In this document: positions 15,544 to 22,374 of the stretch, piece by piece | Numbering within the stretch: position 1 is the stretch's first letter | Layout of the letters: each line of letters opens with the position of its first letter | IMG/VR virus record: IMGVR_UViG_3300007735_000648 | Span: 1-34,281 of that record | Length of the DNA stretch: 34,281 bases | Reading direction: 5' to 3' (one strand) | DNA from: a virus | Translations under genes and position numbers: made by a program | The notes under the pieces: model-generated | The model's database searches: none | The model's input: only the letters and a program-made list of their open reading frames with translations | Told to the model about the DNA's origin: nothing

Positions 15544-16140
15544 TTAAGTCTCTGGTGTTGGCCTATTATTTCTAAGATCTTCTAATTTTTTTATCTTCAT
15601 TTCTTCCAGTTTTTTCATTATTTCTACCACTTCTGGTGGTGGTTCTGGAAGAGTAACATCTACTTTACTAAGACTCTTAAAGTCTATATTCTCTATATAA
15701 TGCTTCCTCGACTGTGGTTCTTCTGCCTCTTTAGGATCACTAGTCTTGTAATTACTGAATCCAGGCATTCCAATTGGACAGTTAAGGGATGGATAATCTA
15801 ATTTACTGTATTCTTCATCAGAAGAGTTTAGCCAAGTTGATTTCTTATCTCCACATCCACATCCACCACAGTAAAATTTACCATCTGTAGATGATTTTTT
15901 TAGATGAACACACGGCGGAAGCTCACCTCCAGTATCTTGATTACCAAAGCAGCTGAGAACTCTCAATTGCTTTAATGGTTTATCAACCTTTTTATCTTTC
16001 ATTCCCCTAGATGCCATTGCTATGGAATAGCCCTGAATCATACTTAGGGCTTTTACCAACTTTCCCTTCTCTGGCATCGGGGTATCTGAAAATTCTTTCT
16101 TTTGCTTATTACAACCACAACCCTTTTTTTCATCTGACAT
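15544..16140 (-). CDS. Cysteine-rich protein of the neck/wedge cluster, probably metal-binding
   Basis: I cannot assign a known function to this 198-residue protein. Cysteines stand at residues 8, 10, 64, 77, 91, 94, 96 and 121, with the core FYCGGCGCGDKKSTWLN followed by EEYSKLDYPSLNCPIGMPGF and SNY at about 89-131. The C-x2-C-x-C cluster plus CVH upstream and NCP downstream suggests one or two zinc or iron-sulphur sites. The carboxy-terminal 40 residues form a charged helix (EVVEIMKKLEEMKIKKLEDL). A GAGGTG ribosome site is present. Similar CGGCGCG-type proteins occur in other marine T4-like phages as far as I recall, without a known role. Lying between wedge and neck genes, it may be a late structural or assembly factor. 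Confidence 0.8.
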   Translation of the reverse strand: MSDEKKGCGCNKQKKEFSDTPMPEKGKLVKALSMIQGYSIAMASRGMKDKKVDKPLKQLRVLSCFGNQDTGGELPPCVHLKKSSTDGKFYCGGCGCGDKKSTWLNSSDEEYSKLDYPSLNCPIGMPGFSNYKTSDPKEAEEPQSRKHYIENIDFKSLSKVDVTLPEPPPEVVEIMKKLEEMKIKKLEDLRNNRPTPET

Positions 16141-16148
16141 AATTCACC

Positions 16149-16856
16149 TCAAATAGTTAAACCATTAATATATTGTACTCCAAGTGTTGATCCTGTCAAT
16201 GTAAATTTTATTACTTTATTGAATGTGACATCATTGAATCCAGAAGACCCAGTAACTGATAAATTTTCAAAATTTAATTGGAATCTATCAGCACCGCAAA
16301 TGGAAACACTTGGTGATCCACTTGATGTATCATACAGAGAAGAATCCTCTGAGCAATCGATATAATCACTAGAGAATGAAATCCCAGCATAATACTCAAC
16401 GTTTGACGTAGGATTCAAGAATGCAGCTTTATCATCATTTAAGAAGAACCACTCTTTTAATCCAGATGGTAGTGTTAGTAAATACCATCCCTCATTAAAA
16501 TTGATTGTTAATCCAGTGCCAGATGAGAATGTATATTCTACTAGTTTATCGTAAGTTCCTCCAAGAGGATGAGTCTTTGGGAATAGTGGCATCGCGCCCT
16601 CCCATGCTGGCCCACTGCAAGTTTTACCTAATAGCTCATTGAACCACTCACGCATCATAGTCAATGTAAGAGTTTGTTGTATTAAAGCATTTTCCTGAAT
16701 TTCATTCAGTTCAGAAGCTTGCAATTTTGCTCCTGGCTTAAACCCAACAGAAGTATAGTTCTTTTTAGGATCTAAATCTACATTCGATCCCCAGGCTCTG
16801 CTTGAGTATGGGTAATTGGTTAATGGGAATTGATTATCAAATGGGTATGTTGACAT
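16149..16856 (-). CDS. Baseplate-associated protein with PG-LQASELNE-Q motif
   Basis: This 235-residue protein follows gp8, the place of gp9/gp10 in T4. The amino-terminal third has KKNYTSVGFKPGAKL followed by QASELNEIQE at about residues 31-56. This is a version of the F-x-PG-x-x-LQA-x-EL-x-x-Q motif found at the start of many baseplate wedge and fibre-linking proteins of T4-like phages. The rest is beta-rich with Gly/Ser/Thr turns (LTINFNEGWYLLTLPSGLKE, FENLSVTGSSGFNDVTF). It probably sits on the outer wedge and may anchor fibres; the exact T4 equivalent is not clear. The start ATG lies one base after the gp8 stop. Confidence 0.7.
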   Translation of the reverse strand: MSTYPFDNQFPLTNYPYSSRAWGSNVDLDPKKNYTSVGFKPGAKLQASELNEIQENALIQQTLTLTMMREWFNELLGKTCSGPAWEGAMPLFPKTHPLGGTYDKLVEYTFSSGTGLTINFNEGWYLLTLPSGLKEWFFLNDDKAAFLNPTSNVEYYAGISFSSDYIDCSEDSSLYDTSSGSPSVSICGADRFQLNFENLSVTGSSGFNDVTFNKVIKFTLTGSTLGVQYINGLTI

Positions 16857-16857
16857 A

Positions 16858-18681
16858 TTAAATCTTGAATGTTGCTACTATATTATATGTAGATCGTGAA
16901 CTGTTTGCTGTAACATTAGAAGCAAAAATTACAGGGCAGTTATTGAAACTAAACTGAGGATTTGTAACACCGCTGATTGTTACAACACCAGAAGTCTTAT
17001 CCGAATTTTGAATTGGTAATGTTACCCCACCAGTAACAGATGAAAAATCGTAAGATGAAATTTCAGCGTTTGATCCCTCTATAAACGCAATCGTATAAGC
17101 AGATAGTGGATATTCTGCTAAAGTGTTATCATCAACATTATTGAGAGGTATTTCCCTTGATAGCTTATTACTCAGGAAATTTGCATCTGTTTGGACGTTA
17201 TCAAAGACAATAGAATCCTGTGTAAGTGAAGCACCAGATGTGCTAATACCTACACTAGCACTAGTTTTCTTGGTTGGTGCAGAATAACTTCTATTTAATA
17301 CTGAAGAAACCTTTCTACCATCAAAATAATTTATTCCTTGATAGATTGCAGCCGATTTGAGATTGAATACTGCGGTTGTTTTACCAGTTATAGAATAAAT
17401 TTCAGATTTTGAAACTGTTACTTCAACTGCTAATGTATCTGGTCTTAAAAGAGCGTATATGTCTAGATAATCGTCGGCCTGCCCGGTTGGTAAAAGGCCA
17501 AATTCTATACTAGCCAAGCATTTGGAAAAATCTCCATTTGGACTGGTCCCAATAACGCTTGAATCATATAAACGAATTGCTTCAGCGTATGTGCAGTTAT
17601 ATGGACTGTCTTCTCCAACAACTTCAACACCTATAACTTTAAATCCCAAATTTGAACCGACATATTCAGTTTTTAAATATAATTCAAATTTATCCAGTAC
17701 TCCATCAGTTTCTACATAAACTCTTGGTCTTTCAGAACTGACATAATAAGACTCACTTGGATCATCAAACCAAACAGCATTTATTATTTGACCAGATTTA
17801 AAATATTTTTGTATTTCAAAATTTCTTCTAAAAGTATTGGTAGATGAATATTGGGTATAAATTGAATTAAAGATATCATATTTTGTATAAACAGCAACAG
17901 AAGAATTACATGGGGTGCATCCAGCCGTTCCAGAATAATTAAAGAATCCTCCACATATTCCTAATAGTCCTGGCTTGTACTGAGTATGAAGATCTGTTAA
18001 ATTTCCCATCAAACGACAAGTCCATTCGTTGGGAACTGTATGTGCTTGAACTAGATCTCCAGCATTAAGACAAATACCATTTATTTCTCTTTTTTCTTTT
18101 AGATAGTAGCAGCATGTTCCTATACTAGCTCCTGTAGCATTGCCACCAGTAGGACCAGTAATGTCTATTGTAGAACCTTTAAACTCCACTAAAGCTTCTA
18201 TTCCACGAATATGAATCCAGTCTGTAAGTGGTGATCTATCTTCTCCAATTTTGACCCACTTATAGCCATCATTAAAGCTCTTGAATTCTCCGTCTATACC
18301 ATTTGGAATATATCTTGATACACCAGATCCGAAATTACTCTGACGATTAAACGATGGACTCTGAGTGCATAGATAAATTCCATAATTATTTGGATTGTAA
18401 ACGACACTTCTAATTGGATCTATATCCGGGCTATATGGATAATACACAGAACCAGCTGTCCAATTATTTCTTGGATAAACAGCTGACATGGCATCAGGGC
18501 TTATTCTGACACCGAAGAATGATCCGTTACTCGCTACATTAGAAAGACGATTTGAGTATTTGCTATACCCAACATCAGAAACATTGAATCCAAAGTAATA
18601 ATCATCATACTTAAAAGATTCATTAATAAAATCAATTACACTTTTAGACACTAATTTTTCTGATTTGTTTGGGGTAGTCAT
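16858..18681 (-). CDS. 8: Baseplate wedge protein gp8
   Basis: This 607-residue protein shares with T4 gp8 (334 residues) a run of aligned features: DYYFGFN, then DAMSAVYPRNNWTAGSVYYP (T4: DAVIPRRDWGDTRYPDPYTF), VVYNPNNYGIYLCTQSP and DGYKWVKIGEDRSPLTDW at about residues 25-155. After that comes an insertion holding Cys190, 191, 204, 222, 243, 255 and 258 (TCCYYLKEKREINGICL and ACT-like GCTPCNSS). The second half is long and beta-rich. gp8 dimers link wedges at the baseplate rim. The length is nearly double that of T4, mainly from the Cys-rich insertion and the carboxy-terminal half. An AATAAATA near-promoter lies 10 bases upstream. Confidence 0.85.
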   Translation of the reverse strand: MTTPNKSEKLVSKSVIDFINESFKYDDYYFGFNVSDVGYSKYSNRLSNVASNGSFFGVRISPDAMSAVYPRNNWTAGSVYYPYSPDIDPIRSVVYNPNNYGIYLCTQSPSFNRQSNFGSGVSRYIPNGIDGEFKSFNDGYKWVKIGEDRSPLTDWIHIRGIEALVEFKGSTIDITGPTGGNATGASIGTCCYYLKEKREINGICLNAGDLVQAHTVPNEWTCRLMGNLTDLHTQYKPGLLGICGGFFNYSGTAGCTPCNSSVAVYTKYDIFNSIYTQYSSTNTFRRNFEIQKYFKSGQIINAVWFDDPSESYYVSSERPRVYVETDGVLDKFELYLKTEYVGSNLGFKVIGVEVVGEDSPYNCTYAEAIRLYDSSVIGTSPNGDFSKCLASIEFGLLPTGQADDYLDIYALLRPDTLAVEVTVSKSEIYSITGKTTAVFNLKSAAIYQGINYFDGRKVSSVLNRSYSAPTKKTSASVGISTSGASLTQDSIVFDNVQTDANFLSNKLSREIPLNNVDDNTLAEYPLSAYTIAFIEGSNAEISSYDFSSVTGGVTLPIQNSDKTSGVVTISGVTNPQFSFNNCPVIFASNVTANSSRSTYNIVATFKI

Positions 18682-18691
18682 GGTTGTCTAC

Positions 18692-18699
18692 TATTTATT
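18692..18699 (-). promoter_or_regulatory. Near-match late promoter before gp8 (AATAAATA)
   Basis: A seven-of-eight match to the late box. The predicted start is about 5 bases before the gp8 ATG, and no ribosome site is visible. Confidence 0.35.
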
Positions 18700-19460
18700 T
18701 AACTTAAAGTTACCTTTACGGTGCTAGGTGTTGCCTTAGATGCTGTTGTAAGTTGTCCAGAAATTAGCTCCTGTTCTTTAATCAAATTCATATTAAAGCC
18801 GACTGGTTTTAGCATGGAAATAAAATCATCTTGATATTTTTCATTTATCAATGATAGGAGCAAAATAGAAAATTCTTGGTAATTCGCACCATCTGTAATT
18901 GTTTTATCATTTAGAGGAGATGCGTTTAAGACAAATGTTTCATCTATCCCAAGAACAAATCTATAATTATTTTCTGGGAATAATGTTTTCAGAAAATAAT
19001 CATAAGAACTTTTATTTCCTTTATTGCAGATAAATCTACTTTTATTAGAAATCAAAAACTCTCTGAGTTCATCTTTTTTAGTTTCGTAAAAATCTTCAAA
19101 ATCAAAATCAGAAAATAAAGAATAATAGTATTGCTTTATAGATTCTTCATTTGTAAAGAATACATTTTGAAGATATTCATAATTTGGATATAAATCAAGA
19201 CCATTTTTTGAAAAATAAAAGTTATAAAACTCTTGTATAAGTTCAATAATTTTTACATTTGTATTTGTCTTTGATTCCTTTATTATCCATTTTGGAAATT
19301 GATCTTCTATAAAGTATCTAAAATTTAGATCGTTTCTGACTAAATTATTAAAATTATAATCTGATTTTAGCTGAGACAAAACATATTCGGCAGCAGTATT
19401 GAAATCATACTGACTGGGCGTTTTTTCCTCTGCTATGGTTGGATTAAAAAAGATTATCAT
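18699..19460 (-). CDS. Short gp7 / tail-protein-I-like wedge protein
   Basis: This 253-residue protein lies between gp6 and gp8, where T4 has the 1032-residue wedge protein gp7. The middle has the signature of P2-I-like wedge proteins: a helical ELIQEFYNFYFSKNGLDLYP and then SNKSRFICNKGNKSSYDYFL followed by KTLFPENNYRF at about residues 135-168, the usual K-x-G-x-x-S-x-x-x-F-x-x-x-LF motif. It therefore looks like only the conserved core that clamps gp6 in the inner wedge, without the large outer domains of T4 gp7. The sequence is very A+T-rich and rich in Asn, Phe and Tyr. It overlaps gp6 by ATGA, so the two may be translated in a fixed ratio. Confidence 0.65.
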   Translation of the reverse strand: MIIFFNPTIAEEKTPSQYDFNTAAEYVLSQLKSDYNFNNLVRNDLNFRYFIEDQFPKWIIKESKTNTNVKIIELIQEFYNFYFSKNGLDLYPNYEYLQNVFFTNEESIKQYYYSLFSDFDFEDFYETKKDELREFLISNKSRFICNKGNKSSYDYFLKTLFPENNYRFVLGIDETFVLNASPLNDKTITDGANYQEFSILLLSLINEKYQDDFISMLKPVGFNMNLIKEQELISGQLTTASKATPSTVKVTLS

Positions 19461-21175
19461 GTTATTGTTATGGTATTTACTTCATATGCAACAGCCATGT
19501 TATTAATAGGATTTATAGAATCCACACTAGGAGTTATAGTAATATCAAATTCTTCAGTTGTATCTACAGTATCATAGAACATTATAAATCCAGTAGTTGG
19601 GTTGAATATTCCAACTTTCTCGTTAACTGCTGTATTATTGCTAAGATAAGCTCCAATATACTTAAATCCATTTAACTCAGGCACAGTAACAGATGTAGAT
19701 TTAAATTTTACATTGCTAGTAGAAAGATTTGTAGATACTAATTCAGTTTCAAAGCTTGATATTCCATTATAGAAATATACAGTTTTATCAGTATCTAAAT
19801 CCAATGTTTTTGTTAGAGTAATTGTTATATTTGAATCTTTTACAGTTAGTCCAGGATCTGTTTCAGCAGCTAAAACAATCAAATCGGATTTACTCAAAGA
19901 ATTATTGAATTTGTTTATACCATACGCATCTTCAATATTTTTCTCATAATCATTTCTTATTTGAGTTATACTTTTATTTGTTTTTTTAGTATCTCTTGTA
20001 CCAGTTATAGTTATTGATCCAGTAAAGTTTTGACTTTTCTGATATTCAATCGATAAACCATAGATTGCTTTGTTCTGCAATATTGTCTTTATTGCAGAAA
20101 CATTTTGATCATCAACCCCCAAATCAATTATAGAAAAATAAATTTTTCCATAATTATTGTTATAATTCTGACCGTCAAAGACTGATATCTTATTGCCTAT
20201 ATCAGTATAACTTGTTAAATACCCGGACGAAATTATTGCAGCTTCTATATCAGACTTGGTAACTAGAGCATTATAACCATAGTATCTTGGAGCAACATAT
20301 TTTAAATACTCTAAATCTGGATTATCAAATCCACCGCTTGAAATATTAGAAGTTACAGTTATATTAGTTGGCAAAGAACTACTATCGTTTGAGATAAGCT
20401 CTACGATTATTGTGTCGTTTGCCCTTGATCCGGAAGAAACAACGTATGAAAGTAAAACAGTATCAGTTACCTCTACAGACTTACCTATAGAATTAATATT
20501 CTGATCTTGGTAATTTTTACCAAACTTTATGTAGTAATTGTTGCCCTTCTTGACTGTAAAAAATATTTTACTTTCTTCGTCTGTATTTTGTATTGGATTA
20601 TTAGTGTAATTAGTCCAATATACTCCGTTTACAGAAACGCATATAGTTCTTAAATCTACCTTAGAGTCTTTTATTTTATATTCTTGGTTTTCATCAATAG
20701 TTATAGGTAAATTTTTTACCAAACTGTCACCAGCGTAAAATGGTAAAGTAGTGGTTGTATCCAGAGTTACAGTGTCTCCAATATAATAGAAATTATGGTA
20801 TATACCACTATTTCTATTTTTACCCCTAGCGATAGAAAATTTATCTACTTTAGCTATTGTACCACTTGTTTTGTTGAAAGTTACCAATGCCATGGCAGAA
20901 TTAGAATTTTGAGGGGTAAATCCAACTACTTGAAGCAACTTTGAAATAGAGTCATTTCTTTGTGCTGTGGAAATAAAGGATTCCTTATTAACCACATGCA
21001 TATAATGCAACCATATTAGCGTATTATAACTAAATAGATCTACAAGCATCTTTATCGCAGTACCATCAGAATCTAAATCATACTGCTTTCCAATATCTGT
21101 TGATTTTAAATAATCAATTAGATTTTGTTTTAATGCTTCCTTGTCTAAATCTACTAAATTAATTGCATAATTCAT
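19457..21175 (-). CDS. 6: Baseplate wedge protein gp6 (J-like)
   Basis: This 572-residue protein is the T4-type gp6 (660 residues), homologous to P2 gpJ. It forms the inner iris of the baseplate that triggers contraction. The amino-terminal YLKSTDIGKQYDLDSDGTAI with MLVDLFSYNTLIWLHYMHVV at about residues 23-65 and ISTAQRNDSISKLLQVVGFT with PQNSNSA near 68-95 are characteristic. Residues 290-330 (LEYLKYVAPRYYGYNALVTK then SDIEAAI) form the conserved J-family core. It overlaps the short gp7-like gene downstream and follows the gp25-like gene, the same order as T4. A GATAAATA box sits 5 bases before the ATG, and no Shine-Dalgarno is present. Confidence 0.93.
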   Translation of the reverse strand: MNYAINLVDLDKEALKQNLIDYLKSTDIGKQYDLDSDGTAIKMLVDLFSYNTLIWLHYMHVVNKESFISTAQRNDSISKLLQVVGFTPQNSNSAMALVTFNKTSGTIAKVDKFSIARGKNRNSGIYHNFYYIGDTVTLDTTTTLPFYAGDSLVKNLPITIDENQEYKIKDSKVDLRTICVSVNGVYWTNYTNNPIQNTDEESKIFFTVKKGNNYYIKFGKNYQDQNINSIGKSVEVTDTVLLSYVVSSGSRANDTIIVELISNDSSSLPTNITVTSNISSGGFDNPDLEYLKYVAPRYYGYNALVTKSDIEAAIISSGYLTSYTDIGNKISVFDGQNYNNNYGKIYFSIIDLGVDDQNVSAIKTILQNKAIYGLSIEYQKSQNFTGSITITGTRDTKKTNKSITQIRNDYEKNIEDAYGINKFNNSLSKSDLIVLAAETDPGLTVKDSNITITLTKTLDLDTDKTVYFYNGISSFETELVSTNLSTSNVKFKSTSVTVPELNGFKYIGAYLSNNTAVNEKVGIFNPTTGFIMFYDTVDTTEEFDITITPSVDSINPINNMAVAYEVNTITIT

Positions 21176-21179
21176 AAAA

Positions 21180-21554
21180 TTATTTATCTAAAATAAACTT
21201 ATATGTATTTGTTGATTGATTTTTGATGTTTTGATCATAAATACTGTATTTTACTTCGCAGTTTGCGGTTCTGCTAGTGGTATCCAGTTTAAGAGAAACA
21301 TTTTTTATTGATGGTATTGTATTATTAATTATAGAAATTAATCGCTGTAAGCTAGTTCCACGAACAAACTTATTAGTTTCATATTTTAAAGAATTTAAAG
21401 ATTTGGCATCAAAATTATCTGCTAGTCTAAAATCTCCATTTTCTTTATTAAGAATAACTTTTATTTGTTGATTAGTAAAAGCGTTTTTGGAAACAGACAA
21501 AAGTGCTTTATTAGCTGTATAACCAAGGATATGCAAATCTTTTTTGTATTCCAT
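21180..21554 (-). CDS. Divergent gp25-like baseplate wedge protein
   Basis: This 124-residue protein lies immediately before gp6, the exact position and near-exact length of gp25 (132 residues in T4), the gpW/lysozyme-like wedge connector. The carboxy-terminal half fits: LQRLISIINNTIPSIKNVSL then CEVKYSIYDQNI resembles the NIESAVRNYEPRI and VEIRFSVIDN segments of T4 gp25. The usual R-x-G-x-R-x-F-x-P-x-FG motif is missing; a degenerate NKENGDFRLADNFDAKSL occupies the place, and EPR is replaced by IPS. The call therefore depends on context. AATAAATA lies 4 bases before the ATG. Confidence 0.6.
   Translation of the reverse strand: MEYKKDLHILGYTANKALLSVSKNAFTNQQIKVILNKENGDFRLADNFDAKSLNSLKYETNKFVRGTSLQRLISIINNTIPSIKNVSLKLDTTSRTANCEVKYSIYDQNIKNQSTNTYKFILDK
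21181..21188 (-). promoter_or_regulatory. Near-match late promoter before gp6 (GATAAATA)
   Basis: A seven-of-eight match lies at the end of the gp25-like gene. With T4 spacing the transcript would start exactly on the A of the gp6 ATG at 21175. Confidence 0.4.
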
Positions 21555-21558
21555 ATTT

Positions 21559-21566
21559 TATTTATT
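21559..21566 (-). promoter_or_regulatory. Near-match late promoter before the gp25-like gene (AATAAATA)
   Basis: A seven-of-eight match with 4 bases between box and ATG (21554). It lies in an A+T-rich stretch, so chance is possible, but it repeats the spacing seen at other starts in this window. Confidence 0.35.
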
Positions 21567-22371
21567 TTTCTATTGTACCTAGCAAACTAATGTCTGTAGC
21601 ACTTGTACTGTAGAATTGTGCATTTGCATCTACAAATACTCTAGATAAAAGCAATGTGGTTTCAAAATGTCTATCTTTGAATATTCTGTGAGAAGCAGAT
21701 ATAATAAACCAATCGCCATGAAGCTTACCCAACCTCTGAGAAAATCCTGGTTTTTTATCGTCTATTATGAATACTTTTTTGCCCGGTTTTAGATTAAAAT
21801 TTCCTTCTACATTTATCTCTAATCTTATAGAATTTAAAAAAGCCATAAAAGCCTTCCTCATGAGAGGGGTTTCATATGGCGTATTCCAAAAAGTAGAATG
21901 TTTTAAAGCTACAGTTAGGATTTTATGGAAATTTTTTCCTATGTAAGGACAATTACAGCTGAAAGGAGAATTTGGTTCGTGGTAAAAACATCCAAGATAG
22001 CTATCATCTAATTTCTTGCTTAATTCATCACAAAATTTAGTCTGAACAAATGCACAGGTTAATGTGCATCCACCAGGTTCTGGTTCCTCCTCTACTCCAC
22101 CGACAATTTCTCTTGTCTGTTGATCGTAGAAAGCATTGTCGAAATTTGAGGGCCTTAATTTCCAAACCATTTCAGCTGTAAGACCGGGAACTACGGTCCA
22201 TCCGGCAAAGAAGTTATTAAGGCACTCTTCTACATTTCTTGGTTGATACCCATATATTGCCAAAGGATTGGCACAGGCATATTCTTTATTTTCCATATGC
22301 TCTTCTTCGATAATAGTCACATCGATTGGAGTTACGGCAATAGTTTTATTTAAAAATACATTTTTAGACAT
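21562..22371 (-). CDS. Second hub-domain protein, Cys-rich
   Basis: This 269-residue protein follows the gp27-like hub gene. Its carboxy-terminal 80 residues (IRLEINVEGNFNLKPGKKVF, then GKLHGDWFIISASHRIFKDR and FETTLLLSRVF) have the form of the closing domain of hub/late-control-D proteins, where a G-x-x-x-x-x-PG-x-x-I strand is followed by a G-x-Y/W-x-V-x-x-x-x-H strand and a T-x-L-x-L-x-R strand. The central part has a Cys cluster (GGCTLTCAFVQTKFCDEL and GCFYHEPNSPFSCNCPY at about 100-142). Hub function may thus be split over this gene and the larger neighbour. No lysozyme (gp5) motif is seen. The product probably forms part of the central baseplate. Confidence 0.65.
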   Translation of the reverse strand: MSKNVFLNKTIAVTPIDVTIIEEEHMENKEYACANPLAIYGYQPRNVEECLNNFFAGWTVVPGLTAEMVWKLRPSNFDNAFYDQQTREIVGGVEEEPEPGGCTLTCAFVQTKFCDELSKKLDDSYLGCFYHEPNSPFSCNCPYIGKNFHKILTVALKHSTFWNTPYETPLMRKAFMAFLNSIRLEINVEGNFNLKPGKKVFIIDDKKPGFSQRLGKLHGDWFIISASHRIFKDRHFETTLLLSRVFVDANAQFYSTSATDISLLGTIEK

Positions 22372-22374
22372 TGA

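Noticed and set aside
18966-19000. Inverted repeat ATTATTTTCTG / CAGAAAATAAT in the gp7-like gene
   Set aside because: The arms are A+T-rich, the spacer is 13 bases and the gene is extremely A+T-rich, so chance is likely.
20073-20099. Inverted repeat TTCTGCAATA / TATTGCAGAA in gp6
   Set aside because: Only 10 bp, inside a coding region, with no U tract or promoter association.
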